Counted from the stretch's first letter, positions 1 through 11,593 are shown. The stretch is 64,000 bases of DNA from Micromussa lordhowensis (GCA_964020085.1 OZ026606.1:23513573-23577572), one strand, 5' to 3'. The notes: a model not told the origin generated them from the sequence alone. Made by a program: numbers and translations.

Positions 1-320
1 ACACGTGCCTGGAATAGATAGATTACATTTGACTAACCCGAAGCACCGGTTTATAACCTAACAAGGCTTCCAGGGAAAAAATCATAGCCAGTCTTTCTTT
101 AGTTAGGGAGGCTGGGAACAGTTTCCAGCACTTTTCCAACAGCAATACTCTGACGAATGAATACTGCCTCTGTTTATTAATTCCGCACTGCAATATTGGT
201 ATCACGTAGATACTCAGCAATTAGTGAGCCAATAATGGTAATCTTTCTGGCATAATTGGTTACCGTAGCAACAGTATGGTCTGCTAAAATATTCTTATTT
301 TAGCTTTACTGGGCCTTTCA

Positions 321-1053
321 ATTACATGCGGACTCTAAAATTCAAAGCTCAACCGATAATTGCGTTTTTCGCTATCGTCAATCAAATGTTCGGCGGCTCC
401 TCCCAGCTTCCGACTATGTTGTCCGAACCGTGCTCAACGATTTGATTTGATTACCGCGCACTCGGCAGTATCAAGAACTGAGAGGAGCCGCCGAACATTT
501 GATTGACGGTAGAGTTTGTACATGTTTAACGCTCAGATGCAACGGACGGAATATGGATGACGTGTATGACTTATGGAAATCTCGTTTCCGTCGGTGTTTT
601 GATTTCGTGTATCGCGTATCAATGCAAATGGAGGTAATTCAACTTTTAGCCGTTTTAAAACGATTTCCATCAACCGATTAAACGTTTTAAGCCATCTGTT
701 TAACGATTTTACTCAACCGTTTAACGCTTTAAGCTATCCGTTTAGAGATTTTGTTCAATCTTTTAACGTTTCAAGCTATCCGTTTAAAGATTTTGCTCAA
801 CCGTTTCACGTTTCAAGCTATCCGTTTAATATTTCCTTCGACCGTTAAACGTTTGGCTCAATCCGTTTTTGGATTTTGCTGGGGCGCCGTTTAAAAGGAA
901 GTGGAAACCATTTAAACGCTAGTGCTAATCGTTTACTATCCGTTTATAAACCGTTTATTTTACCCGTTTAACGGAAAATCGTTAGTGCCCGTTTTCGCTT
1001 TCCAGGTCACATTTGTCAGTCGAGTTTTGAATTTTATTGAGTCCGCATGTTAT
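321..1053. mobile_element. Foldback (MITE-like) element with internal minisatellite
   Basis: The left end reads TTACATGCGGACTC and the right end is the inverted TAACATGCGGACTC. Further in, about 40 bases around 360-400 (ending GGCGGCTCCTC) pair with 480-515. A related element lies at about 62905-63133 but lacks the long insert between the inner arm and the right end. No transposase frame is visible. I infer a non-autonomous DNA element whose interior has been expanded by tandem repeats. Confidence 0.6.
671..885. repeat. 42-bp minisatellite, about five degenerate units
   Basis: Units of roughly 42 bases follow the pattern CAACCGTTTAACG, then TTTCAAGCTATCC, then GTTTAANGATTTTGCT. About five copies run from 671 to 885 with several mismatches each. 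The array lies wholly inside the foldback element at 321-1053. No coding potential is apparent. Confidence 0.65.
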
Positions 1054-1065
1054 CGATAAGGCGAT

Positions 1066-1192
1066 TAAGTGCTTATAACTAAATAAGCTCGGTGAGCCCA
1101 TTTATTATTATCGAATTGTGATAAGCATTATAAGATGCAACTTTTTGCAAGTTTAAAAAAAAGTGTGTAGTGTGGGTTCAGAGTGACCTTAA
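1066..1192 (+). repeat. Dispersed repeat, copy 1 (relative at 43818-43950)
   Basis: A stretch starting GTGCTTATAACT and containing AAGATGCAACTTTTTGCAA matches 43818-43950 over about 125 bases, with small gaps and substitutions. Both copies end near a GGGTTCAGAG..ACCTTA motif. The match shows a dispersed family of unknown class. Confidence 0.6.
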
Positions 1193-2584
1193 TTTTCTGC
1201 TGTAAACTGTTGTTAGCCACCTTGAACTGACAAAGAATGATGGAATGGGCCCGACTTGTCCTCCAGTCTTTCTCACAGTTAGGCACTCTCCGAGAAATAC
1301 CACGGAACAATTAAGATAATTGGAATCCATGCGATTGCCAGATACTTGTATGAAAGTGAGGCTACTACCGAAGCCAAAACCACAGGTATGTATCATCGTG
1401 AAAGAATCTATAAAATCTCTTTAAAAATGTACTTAATTATCAAAATAATCCGTTAAGTTGCGTGGCGCAACACACAACTGTACAAGTTGATCTACTGCAG
1501 AAGGTTATCTTGACACAGACACCGATCTTTGGTTTCAACTGTGAGAGACCAACACCGTCGTCCTGGCTGATTTGCGCTTTTTAAGTTCCTGGGTAGCGCT
1601 TTCTTTTTGCAGGCTTATTAGGGATCATGCCTATTCAACTAAAGACTAAACCACGAATTTATTCTTTGCTAAAGCAAGGTATATCAACTTGAATGCATGG
1701 GAGATTAGATGGTTCATGACTAAAGAAAAAACTGACCGTTTCAACATGTCAATCATTTGCAAAAAACGGAACCGTCGCTTTCGTTAGCATCAGTTTTTTT
1801 CTTCGAGACAATGGATAAATTGTAAAACGTCAATGGTAGTTAAATGTTGCAACCTATACCCTGAGCAAGGGGACCAGTGTTCGGGGTTGCAGAAAGCAAA
1901 GGCTGCCGTTAGCCAAACAAATCAATTCCGAGGGGAGATATGCATTGTTGACTGGTCTTGCCTTCTCTCGTGTGTATTATGCTTAGCCCATACTTGGCAG
2001 TTGTCCCCTGGTGTCAGAGCCTAGAATCTGGAAAGTAGAGAACTCCAAAGTAATTTGAATTGGAGTACTGAAAACCAACTTGAGTAACTCCTTCCGAGTG
2101 TTAGCCCTAGGAAGGAAATGGGGAGCACTTAGAACAAAGAACAATATCATTATGGAGGTTAGTATTTGCATTTTTTTCTGAATGAGCAATATCTTTCTGA
2201 AGTGATAATTCTGTTTTCTGAACTGGGATACTTTCCTGGCTCATAACTATAAAAAACTGAAGTGATCTTGATCAAACTTTTCAAGCCGCTACGAAACAAA
2301 TAGACTTCTTTTAAGTGAAGTGACTTCACATACAATTTATAATTATAGCCAGTTTACAAGTCCTGAGATGCCCTGCGGATTTTGAAATAAAAGATCGTTT
2401 ATTACCTTAAATATAGCCTTCACGAGTTTTTTTTTATGTAGGACTCTTGTGTGCTTGCAATGTTACTTTCAAAGCACAAGACAGCGCGAGAATTAATCCG
2501 AACATTATACTGCTCTTCTCGGCAAACTAAAGCTGAAAGATTTCCCAGAATTCCTGGCTCTAACTGTCTTGCTATAAGGCTGTG
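1193..2584. other. Spacer without recognisable genes
   Basis: Only short ORFs of up to 72 codons occur here. None shows a recognised domain or convincing splice context. I see no structured RNA or repeat that I can support. Confidence 0.5.
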
Positions 2585-3827
2585 AGCAAAAACGAGAAGA
2601 CTAGAAGAGATTTATAGAAGGCCTATTCCAGGAGGCCGAGGGAGCAGCAGCCAAAGGAGACATGAAGCAATTGTACGATACATAAAAATGCCCATTGGGA
2701 AGCACCAACAATTAGCAGGTCCAATCAAGAACAAGGAGGGAAATTAACTTACGAACTCGGATGACCAGTTGAAGAGATTTCCTGAATATTTTCGGGAATT
2801 TCTTAACCGTCCCGCTCCACCAGAGAGGCCAAATATACCAGCTGCAGAGGCAGATCTTGAGATCAGCTGTGACCAGATAGAATACCCGCTGAAGCTATCA
2901 AGGCAGACATAGATACCTCAACAGACATGCTATATAGCTTGCTAGGTACGATCTGGTAGGAGGAAGTTGTACCTGCCGATTGGAAGATGGGATACGTGGT
3001 CAAGCTTCCCAAGAAAGGCGACCGCCGTGATTACCGGAACTATCGAGGAATAGTGCTCCTAACAATGCCAGCCGGGAAAGGTTCTTTGCAGAGTCATTTT
3101 AAAGACACTGAGGACTCAGCTGTGGTTGTTAAGCTTAGAGACGACCAAGCTGGCTTCCGTAAAGAAAGATCTTGTACGCACCAGATCGCTATTCTACGAA
3201 TTATCGTCCATCCATCGAATGGAATTCTTCGCTCTACGTCAACTTTGTGGATTACGAAAAAGCTGTCAACAGCTTGGACAGAGAGTCTCTTTGGGAGCTT
3301 ATGAGGCATTATGCGATTCCTGAGAAATTTGTCATCCTGATTCCCAACACCTGTAAGGGTGCATGACATGCAAAGTCACACATCCGGGCAAAGTCACACA
3401 TGTGGGTTTCTAGGTTCTTTCTGGAGTCAGGCAGGGATGTCTTCTATCACCATTCCTGTTCCTGCTGGTTATTGATTGATTACAAGAAAGACTACAGCAA
3501 AGAAGAGGAATGGCAGTTGTAGGAAAAAAACATCAGACCTGGCCAGCTACTCTGCACAGCTGGGACTGAACATCCACAGACAGAAGACTAAGATCTTGAG
3601 GCTGAACATAACATCTGAACATCCAGTCACCCTCAGTGGGGAGCCACTTGAGGACATGGAATCTTTTAGTTGCCTTGGTAGTACTATCGACAAGCTAGGA
3701 GGCATAGACGCGGACACAAAATTTAAATTAATTTAAAAGGCACGCACAAACTTTGCTGTCATGAGAAATATCTGGAGCTCAAGGAACATCACCACACAAA
3801 CCAAACTGTGGCTCTTTAATTCCAACA
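2585..3827 (+). pseudogene. Decayed LINE (non-LTR retrotransposon), 5' part of split copy
   Basis: Several frames together give the usual order of a non-LTR reverse transcriptase. An endonuclease-RT linker lies at about 2640-2860 (a GDMKQLYDTIK-like stretch). An RT start lies at about 2987-3100 (LPKKGDRRDYRNYRGI). An AGFRKERSC..QI motif lies near 3150, SGVRQGCLLSPFLFLLVI near 3421-3475, and a FSCLGSTI..LGGID stretch at 3660-3720. Frameshifts and stops interrupt the frame, and the FADD-type catalytic motif was not found. The LINE is cut at 3828 by an inserted element and resumes after 11961. It resembles RTE/CR1-group LINEs, but the clade is not certain. It is inactive. Confidence 0.85.
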
Positions 3828-4654
3828 TTAAAAGGCCACTATGACGAAAATCGCATCCTTCAAATCCGAGCCATTTTAAGACATAAACAAGTAGTCTATA
3901 CAAGAGTAAAAATGCTGTTTACTGTTTCCAAATATCTCTTTTCGTTCCAGAGATATTCAAGTTTTTAAAATATGCAAATTAGCTAAGTGATGACGTCATA
4001 CACTCAACCGCATTTTGATCAAATATGATAAACAAGGATATCTCAGTCAATTTGTATAATAAATGTTTGAATTTTTACAGTAAGATTCTACTAGAGGTGC
4101 TCTGCAACATGAGCTTAACAATTTTGTTACCATGGCAACATACTAGGTTCCAGACCTCCACAATATTAAAGACTTTTCTGACCACTTTTAGGGTTCTATA
4201 TTGATATTTGCAAATGGTGCCTCATCTGCATAATCCAGCAAGCATATAAACACATAAGGCTGAGTTTATAGCGTTGTGTAATGTTTTCCAAGCTTAAAAT
4301 CACTAAAATATAGATATAAGACTAGAGGGACTGGAAAAGAGTGGGTTGCCATGGGAACGGAAATTGTTATAGCTGTAGATGTGTTGCATTTAGAACTGTT
4401 AGCCTACCAAGTTTCAATGGTTTCTGCTGCAAATTGACCGAGATAGCGCTATTTATAGACTTCATGTAATATTTGGTTGAGTGTATGACGTCATCAGTAA
4501 TCTCATTTGCATATTTTACTCATTTATAAACTTAAATATCTCCTGAACCAATGCAGATATTTGTAAACGGTAAACGGCGTTTTTAATCTTTCGTATAATT
4601 CTATGTGATTAACCAAAAAAATCAAGGGGTAAAAATTTGATCATAGTGGCACTT
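3828..4654. mobile_element. TTAA-flanked foldback element (long TIRs), host of the BEL insertion
   Basis: Long, imperfect terminal inverted repeats of about 180 bases occupy 3832-4013 and 4472-4654. Both contain TGATGACGTCATACACTCAA and end in GCCACTATGA. The left flank is TTAA at 3828-3831. The right tip is interrupted by the BEL/Pao element, and the right-hand TTAA lies at 11958-11961. Removing the BEL copy and one CACTT restores a symmetrical element with TTAA on both sides. No transposase frame is seen. The TTAA target fits Kolobok- or piggyBac-type mobilisation (inference). Confidence 0.75.
4650..4654. repeat. Target-site duplication CACTT (left copy)
   Basis: CACTT directly precedes the left LTR and recurs at 11954-11958 after the right LTR. 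A 5-bp duplication is usual for BEL/Pao integration. Confidence 0.9.
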
Positions 4655-5014
4655 TGTAACCGTCGATAGCAAATACTGTTCTGAAGATCAAACGCTCGGC
4701 TAAACAAAACTGTTTGTACCTTTAATCGCTTCGTAAGTTTCTCTGTTTACAACGCCCTCCGTTTCCGTTAAACCTTTCCGTGTATAGGACGAGTAAAGAC
4801 TGTTGACGATAAGATCCTTGAAGTATAACAAGTTCAACACCGTTAAAGTTCGCATAGATCCGTCGAGGCCGTGGCCGAGGTACAACCTTGTCTCGAACAG
4901 TGAAACACATACAAGCTTCGAAAAAACAAAAACATGTGACACTTGTCCGAGCGGAAAACTGGTAACTATAGCGCAAAATACCGCTGAACGAAATCTAATG
5001 CGACAGCATTAACA
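4655..5014 (-). repeat. BEL/Pao 3' LTR (360 bp)
   Basis: This 360-base repeat starts TGTAACC and ends TTAACA on the plus strand, giving TG..CA ends in both orientations. It reads identical to 11594-11953 by eye. The element lies on the minus strand, so this is the 3' LTR. The adjoining internal sequence is purine-rich on the minus strand (AAGAGGAG), consistent with a polypurine tract. Short ORFs inside both LTRs are also identical, but they are not considered genes. Confidence 0.93.
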
Positions 5015-5128
5015 TGGCTCCTCTTAAAATGCTTGTCATTTTAAACAAACAATCACTTGTCCTATCCTTATCTTAACATCGTTCAGTGTCTATTTAATGC
5101 TAATTCTTTCAATCACATTGAGTTCTCA

Positions 5129-8100
5129 CTACGTGGCTCCTCGTGGCTCCTCGTCGGGGATTCCCGGTCTCTCTGTGGTTGACTCTAACAAAAGGACGAG
5201 TTTGTTGATAGGCCGATCCAGTAGAGATCCCTTCGAAGTTCGGACAGTCACTGATCTGACCTGACCTTGGTCATCCGGACAAGTAGTGAGTACTTTGGCC
5301 AAAGACCACTGATTTCTGCAAGTGTTGCTGTCCTTCAGCAATACCACATCACCTTCAGTGAAGTTTCTACGTTGACGTGTCCACTTGTTTCTCATCTGTA
5401 GGTTCTGCAAGTACTCTTTGCTCCATCTTGACCAAAATTCATTAGCAATGTGTTGAACACGTCTCCAGCGCTGCTTACAATAGACATCTTCCCTTTGAAA
5501 CTTTCCTGGCGGTGGCAATACGAGCTTTGTTTTGCCAGTGAGAAGGGTACTCGGGGTAAGCGGTAGCGGAGAAAGAGGATCACTCAAGGTGTCCACCGTC
5601 AGGGGTCGATTGTTCACAACCGCTTCTGCTTCGCACATTAGGGTTCTCAGCGCTTCATCATCCAAACTGTGACCGTGCTCTCTCATTAGGGCTGCCATAA
5701 CGTTTCTTGCAGATCTAATTTGTCGTTCCCATACTCCTCCAAAATTACTTGCTGTGGCAGGATTCCTAACCCAGTCGATGTCATGCTTCAGTAGCTCTGC
5801 TTTAATCTGATCATCATCCATTTCTTGGAGCGCCTTCTTCAACTCGTTTTGAGCTCCTACAAAGTTAGTTCCTTGGTCACTGCGTAATTCTCTTATGGGC
5901 CCTCTTCGACTGATGAACCTCCGTAACGCTTGAAGGAATGAATCTGTGTCCAAGGAGTGCGCTACTTCTATGTGGATGGAACGACTGGCCATACATGTAA
6001 ACAAGGCCCCATACCTTTTTACTTCTTTCCGCCCTTCCTTCACATACCACGGTCCGAAATAGTCAACAGCACTATAAGTAAACGGTGGCGCAGGCTGAAC
6101 GCGTGACTTTGGAAGATCCGCCATTTTTTGCTCTCCTGCACCTCCACGAAGATAGCGGCATGTAACACATTTTGAGATGAAATGCTGGACAGCTGCGTTC
6201 CCATTCATGATCCAGTAACCGTTAGTGCGTAACTCGTTTAAAGTAACACCTCGCCCACTGTGTTGCGTCTTCTCGTGAACATGACGGATAATCAGCTTGG
6301 AAACGTGGCCAGCCTTTGGCAAAATGACAGGGTTTTTAAGACTGTCTGATAAGTTAGCTTTCTTGATCCGTCCTCCAACCCTCAGAACTCGGTTGCAATC
6401 CAAGAATGGATCCAGTGTATGCAGACTGCTGGTTTTCTTCATAGCGACCTTCTTCTCCTTCTCACATTGTCGACTTTCACGCTTTATGTCAGCCTGGAGC
6501 TCCTTTAATGCTTTAATTTCTCTTTCAAAGGCGTCAGCTTGCACTAGTTTGATGACTTCAATTTCAGCTTGCTCCAAGTCATTCACCATAACAGGCGCGG
6601 CAACGGGACAACCTTTACTATCACTACTCCGTCCACTGTTAGGTGCACTCTGAGAAGTTTCTTTCACTGAAGATCTGCTCATTGCTTCATTTACGCTCAT
6701 CTTCAGCCGCTGCTTGTACTTCATACATAACGCAATTCCTGTTTTCAGCCTTTGCCAACTGGAGAATCTTTCTAACCTGCTAAGCATATCCTTCTTCTCT
6801 TCTGCAACAGTAGTATTTACAGTGATCTTCTTCACTTCTGGGCTGGTAGGGTCGAGCTCCCTTTCATATGAATCTTGCTCTGGCCAGTGGTTTTCACTTT
6901 CCCATAAGAAATCTGGGCCTTTGATCCATCGGGATTTCTGCAGAAAGTGTCTTGCATTCAGACCTCGTGAACCTTCATCTGCTGGATTGGATGCAGACTC
7001 TACATAGCGCCACTGCGACGGAGAAGTGTAATCTCTTATCAGCTGCACTCTGTTTGCTACATAAACATGAAATCTTCGGGACTCGTTGTTGATGAACCCG
7101 AGAACTACCTTACTGTCCGTCCAATAAAACTCTTCAATTCTCTCGTAGTCCAATTCGTTCTTCAGTACGTCAGCTACTCTCACTGAAACAGCAGCAGCTG
7201 CGAGTTCTAGCCTTGGAATGCTGACTGTTTTCCTTGGTGCAACACGTGCCTTGCCTATGACAAAAAAGCAATGTACATGATTGTTGTCATCGACTAAACG
7301 TAGATATGAGCATTGCCCATATCCAGTTCCTGAAGCATCTGACATATTGTGCAACTGTGCTGAAACAATCTTGCCAAAGTTTGAGGGCTTGAAACATCTT
7401 GGAATGCTGAGTGTTTCTAAGAGGGGCAGTTGACTTCTCCAATTCTCCCAACGGGAAAGGACATCACCTTCGACGGGCTCGTCCCAACTGCTGCCGTGAC
7501 AAATTTCTTGCAATATCCGCTTTCCAATAAGGATGACAGGTGCTATGATACCCAAAGGGTCATAGACTGAACTGATAGTTGACAACATTCCTCTTCGAGT
7601 GCAAGGCTGATCCTTCAACTCTATTCGAAACTTGAAGGCATCCGATTCAATGCACCAGTGTACGCCTAACACTCTTTCTATGGGAAGCTTGTCTTGACCT
7701 AAGTCCAGACCCTTAATTTCCTTGGCTCTGTCTTCAGGCAATACTGACATAATCACTCTTCGACTATTGCTGACAAACTTAGTGAGGTTGAATCCTCCCT
7801 TTGCGCACATGTTCTTCACATCATGGATAACCTCTATTGCTTCTTCTTCTGTAGGCAATGATTTCAATAAATCGTCAACATAGAAGTTCTTCTTGACCGT
7901 TTCTGATGCTTTCACACCAAACTCGTTTTCACCATCCTCTGCAGTACACTTGAGGGCAAAGTTAGAACAGCCAGGTGAAGATCCACCTCCAAAAAGGTGA
8001 ACTGTCATACAATACTCTTCTGGCTCCTTTGTTAAGATCCCATTATGCCACCATAGAAAGCGAAGGAAATCCTGATCTGCTTTCTTTACCTTTACTTGGT

Positions 8101-11100
8101 AGAACATCTTCTCGATATCTGCCATGAAAGCCACTCTTTCTTCTCTGAATCTTGTCAATACACCAGTTAGTTTGCTAGTCAAATCAGGACCTTGAAGAAG
8201 ATGATCATTCAATGATTCACCGAGGTAACGAGCTGAACAGTCGAAGACCACACGAATGCTACTTGGCTTCTTCGAGTGATATACTCCGTGATGAGGTAAG
8301 TACCATACTTTTCCTTTCTGAGTTGCTAAGTCCTCAGAGTCTATCTTGCGAGCATAACCCTTGTCTATTATGCCAGTCATGAAATCCACGTAATCAGCAC
8401 GGTACTTGTCATTTGATTCAAGTCTCTTCTTTAAACCAATGAGTCTCTGGGCTGCTTGAGGGCGATTATTTGGAAGCTGAACATCTTGTTCTCTGAATGG
8501 GAGTGGCAATTCGTAATGCGAGTCTTCGCGGTGATGAATTCCTTCCTTAGCCTTCCTTAGAAATTCACGATCTTCTTGAGACATAGCCATTCCATTTTCC
8601 CTTTCAGAAAAGTCCAGTTCGAACATTCGCCCAACAACTTGAGGCGTTAACTGTTCCTTGACGCTTCTCTCAACTACGATGTACCCACTAGCTTCATCAA
8701 CGGCACTGGGTTCGTGAATCCGAATTCTGTGACACTGCACTGCACCATTACCTTCACGTTTAATTGGACCATTAATGTGCCATCCTAATAGTGAACGAAC
8801 AGCATACGGGTCGTTCTGTTTACCATGAATAACCTCTCTTGGCCGTACTGCTCTAGGGCAGTTAAGTCCAATCAGAGCTCCAATCTCTACATCTTCCATG
8901 TACGGTGGTATGTCCTTGACGACTCTCTGCAAATGTGGCCATCTACTAGCGGCTTCCGGTCTGGGAATTTCATCTCGGTCGGCTGGAATATGTTGCCTAA
9001 CATAGGCTCTGGGCATGTCTAGGTGTACATCATTTTCAGTGAAGTGGGCTGCGACCAATCCTTCGACTGCCTTCGTTTCAATTTCTTGTGTGCCATGCAT
9101 GGTGGTTAACAATAACTTCGTTTCAGTACCTTCAATGCCAAGTCTTTTCAACGACTGTTCTTTTACAAAGGTTCCACCACTCGCATTATCGAGGAGAGCA
9201 TAGACTCTGATCTTGTGTACAGGATTGTCCTTATGATACAGCCAAATAGGAACTATGCCCATACTGACTGGAACATCACCAGCTTCTGTTACATTACAAA
9301 CAGTGTTGTAAGCATTAATGACTTGACCATCATCTTTCCTCTCATTAACCTCCGTCCCTTTACGTTCGCCAATCTCAACTTCGGTTTTCGATCCATCTTG
9401 TTTCCAGCTGTGATCATGAAGGGATGTTGGATGCTTCTTATGGCATGTCAGACAAGATTTTCTACTCTTACAGAGCTTTGCGATGTGCTCAGAGCTATAA
9501 CATCCAAAACATAAACCTTTCTCTTTAACAAAGTTCCTCCTTTCCGTTAATGGCTTCTTCAGAAACTCAGAGCACTCATCTAGATCGTGTGGTTTGGAAC
9601 ACAAGGTACAGCTGCGGAAACGAGGATTTCTCGTGCTTCCATCTGGTTTTGACATATTTGTCCCAAAGCTTGAACCTTTCTCTCTCTTGAATCTTCGATC
9701 TCTTAATCTGCAGAATTTTGCATCTCCATCCTTTGATCTCACCACTGTTTCTTCGGAATAGATTGGATCCGTAGCTAAATCAGCTTGTTCAGACACGAAC
9801 TGGCAGAAATCATTGAAACTGGCCATCCGCTCTGAGGCATTTCTGATTTTACTCACTCTTTCAGTCCACTTACTGCGAAGGTGTCTCGGTAACTTCTCCC
9901 ATAATTGACGAAGAACATTAGCAGTGTTCAAGTCATTCATGTAAGCCATGCTTGACATTGCATTTCTCGCCTGTTCAAGAACAATAGAGAACTCTTGTAA
10001 TCCTGTACCATCATTTGGTTTTACCGAAGGCCAATTCGATATTTTGGAGAGGTATGCACTTGCAATTTTGTAAGGATCTCCAAAATGCTTCTTCAGTAGT
10101 CGTCTAGCTTCTTGGTAGGAATTTCCATCTTTCCTTTGCAAACAGCCCTTGATCAGTTCCTTTGCTTTGCCATTCGTATACTGATCCAGATAATACAATC
10201 GCTCCATAGAGTTCTCAACCTTCGATTCTATGAGAGTCTCGAAGGCCGTTATGAATGCCGGGTACGCCATGACATCTCCGGAGAAAGTGGGAGGCTTGTG
10301 AGATGGTAATTCACTTCTAGCTTGCTGTGCAACTATCATTTCTGACAGTTCCGTTTGTTTCTTTTGGACATTTAGGAACTCTTGATATGTACTTTCATTG
10401 ACACCAGAACTTAAATTTCTTCTAGAGAGGTTTGGACTTACTGATGGGTTGTATAAATGCTTAGAGACAACAGGTACGGCAGGTTCTTCTGTCTTTGCGA
10501 ACAAATTTCCAGGAATGAAGGGTTGAGCACTTGGATTCATACCAAAGGTTGTAAATGCAGGACTACTTGAGATAGGTGTAATCGAGGGTGTAACCTTGGG
10601 AACCGTACTAACAGAATTCACAACAGCTGGCCCTTGCTGATCCTTAGAGATAACATCACTTACAGATGCAACTGGCAATGTAGCTTGACTACTAGAAATG
10701 GCTTGAGAAGAGATGGGCGTGGAGGTGCTTTGTCCCTTCATTTTTTCAAGATAATCGTTCATGCCATCAATGTTTTGCTCCAATTCAAACTGCTCATACA
10801 ATCTTTCTTCTACTTTAGCCTGTGCAATTTCCTGTCTAAGCTCAAGCTCTTCAGTAGCCATCCTAAGTGCTTGCCTCTCTTTCAGGAATACTGCTTTAAC
10901 TTCTAAGGCGGCGGCCTTAGCCTTAGCTTCAATTAACTTTGTCTTTGAAGAACATGAGGAAGTGGCAGAATGCTTGGAACGATTAGACAATCGTGATCGT
11001 ACTGAACCAACTTCTTCATCATTGTATTGCCTGTTTGCTTGATTTAAGAATTCAATAACACTTTGCTTTAAGGTAAACACATCTTTATCATGAATACCAA

Positions 11101-11563
11101 ACCATTCATGAGCCTCTTCAATCTCATATTCATCTGTCAAAGCATTTACGTAACGCTCGTGTGCTTCCTGCAGCTTTATGAATAGCTCATCTAACTTCTG
11201 CGATTTTACTTTCACTAGTTCAACATTCTTCCAACTGAATAACAGTGGTCGAATTTTGTTCATTTGTTTAGTTACATTAGACAAAGCATTCCTTCGGTTA
11301 TCTTTAAATCTTTGAACTTCAAATTCCCTACCCTTTCCAGTGGGAATCCTTTTCCGGGTGTCAGCTCCGATTGCTTCCTTTTCTTCGACTTCGGTATCTT
11401 CAATGGTGTGCAGCGGTGAAATCGCACGTGGCGAACGTTCCGGTGACGTTTCGAGCAACTCGAAATCTGCGAGTTCCTTTTCCATTCCAAATTCGCCCAG
11501 AACATTATCCCTCCGTAGATCATCCACAAATGCAGCACTCTTTCGTTGTAATTCGCCATCCAT
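5129..11563 (-). CDS. BEL/Pao gag-pol polyprotein
   Basis: This is a single frame of about 2144 codons. The first ATG is at 11563; the frame stays open to a TTG at 11569, and the ATG is preferred. Order of domains: a lysine/glutamate-rich coiled N-terminus; a gag-like DUF1759 region around residues 420-570; Cys/His knuckles around 650-715; a retropepsin-like aspartic protease with LLDNASGG near 790; reverse transcriptase with FYVDD near 1228; RNase H-like SDASGTGYG near 1408; an integrase H2C2 finger ending CVTC near 1805; a D,D,E core at about 1836, 1897 and 1944 (VDYFGPW, RSDQGTNF, FGGVWER); and a C-terminal DUF5641 region near 2030-2130. The protein would form virus-like particles, reverse-transcribe the element RNA and integrate it. 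All key motifs are present and no stop or frameshift is seen. Confidence 0.95.
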   Translation of the reverse strand: MDGELQRKSAAFVDDLRRDNVLGEFGMEKELADFELLETSPERSPRAISPLHTIEDTEVEEKEAIGADTRKRIPTGKGREFEVQRFKDNRRNALSNVTKQMNKIRPLLFSWKNVELVKVKSQKLDELFIKLQEAHERYVNALTDEYEIEEAHEWFGIHDKDVFTLKQSVIEFLNQANRQYNDEEVGSVRSRLSNRSKHSATSSCSSKTKLIEAKAKAAALEVKAVFLKERQALRMATEELELRQEIAQAKVEERLYEQFELEQNIDGMNDYLEKMKGQSTSTPISSQAISSSQATLPVASVSDVISKDQQGPAVVNSVSTVPKVTPSITPISSSPAFTTFGMNPSAQPFIPGNLFAKTEEPAVPVVSKHLYNPSVSPNLSRRNLSSGVNESTYQEFLNVQKKQTELSEMIVAQQARSELPSHKPPTFSGDVMAYPAFITAFETLIESKVENSMERLYYLDQYTNGKAKELIKGCLQRKDGNSYQEARRLLKKHFGDPYKIASAYLSKISNWPSVKPNDGTGLQEFSIVLEQARNAMSSMAYMNDLNTANVLRQLWEKLPRHLRSKWTERVSKIRNASERMASFNDFCQFVSEQADLATDPIYSEETVVRSKDGDAKFCRLRDRRFKREKGSSFGTNMSKPDGSTRNPRFRSCTLCSKPHDLDECSEFLKKPLTERRNFVKEKGLCFGCYSSEHIAKLCKSRKSCLTCHKKHPTSLHDHSWKQDGSKTEVEIGERKGTEVNERKDDGQVINAYNTVCNVTEAGDVPVSMGIVPIWLYHKDNPVHKIRVYALLDNASGGTFVKEQSLKRLGIEGTETKLLLTTMHGTQEIETKAVEGLVAAHFTENDVHLDMPRAYVRQHIPADRDEIPRPEAASRWPHLQRVVKDIPPYMEDVEIGALIGLNCPRAVRPREVIHGKQNDPYAVRSLLGWHINGPIKREGNGAVQCHRIRIHEPSAVDEASGYIVVERSVKEQLTPQVVGRMFELDFSERENGMAMSQEDREFLRKAKEGIHHREDSHYELPLPFREQDVQLPNNRPQAAQRLIGLKKRLESNDKYRADYVDFMTGIIDKGYARKIDSEDLATQKGKVWYLPHHGVYHSKKPSSIRVVFDCSARYLGESLNDHLLQGPDLTSKLTGVLTRFREERVAFMADIEKMFYQVKVKKADQDFLRFLWWHNGILTKEPEEYCMTVHLFGGGSSPGCSNFALKCTAEDGENEFGVKASETVKKNFYVDDLLKSLPTEEEAIEVIHDVKNMCAKGGFNLTKFVSNSRRVIMSVLPEDRAKEIKGLDLGQDKLPIERVLGVHWCIESDAFKFRIELKDQPCTRRGMLSTISSVYDPLGIIAPVILIGKRILQEICHGSSWDEPVEGDVLSRWENWRSQLPLLETLSIPRCFKPSNFGKIVSAQLHNMSDASGTGYGQCSYLRLVDDNNHVHCFFVIGKARVAPRKTVSIPRLELAAAAVSVRVADVLKNELDYERIEEFYWTDSKVVLGFINNESRRFHVYVANRVQLIRDYTSPSQWRYVESASNPADEGSRGLNARHFLQKSRWIKGPDFLWESENHWPEQDSYERELDPTSPEVKKITVNTTVAEEKKDMLSRLERFSSWQRLKTGIALCMKYKQRLKMSVNEAMSRSSVKETSQSAPNSGRSSDSKGCPVAAPVMVNDLEQAEIEVIKLVQADAFEREIKALKELQADIKRESRQCEKEKKVAMKKTSSLHTLDPFLDCNRVLRVGGRIKKANLSDSLKNPVILPKAGHVSKLIIRHVHEKTQHSGRGVTLNELRTNGYWIMNGNAAVQHFISKCVTCRYLRGGAGEQKMADLPKSRVQPAPPFTYSAVDYFGPWYVKEGRKEVKRYGALFTCMASRSIHIEVAHSLDTDSFLQALRRFISRRGPIRELRSDQGTNFVGAQNELKKALQEMDDDQIKAELLKHDIDWVRNPATASNFGGVWERQIRSARNVMAALMREHGHSLDDEALRTLMCEAEAVVNNRPLTVDTLSDPLSPLPLTPSTLLTGKTKLVLPPPGKFQREDVYCKQRWRRVQHIANEFWSRWSKEYLQNLQMRNKWTRQRRNFTEGDVVLLKDSNTCRNQWSLAKVLTTCPDDQGQVRSVTVRTSKGSLLDRPINKLVLLLESTTERPGIPDEEPRGAT

Positions 11564-11593
11564 AACCAATGTTTACCATTCATAAGGTTGTAC

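Noticed and set aside
4700..5012. Short ORFs in the left LTR (and identical ones at 11639-11951)
   Set aside because: They lie in LTR sequence, overlap each other on both strands and have no domain; identity of the pair follows from LTR identity.
6297..11585. Many plus-strand ORFs of 60-124 codons
   Set aside because: They are antisense shadows of the BEL/Pao gag-pol frame.
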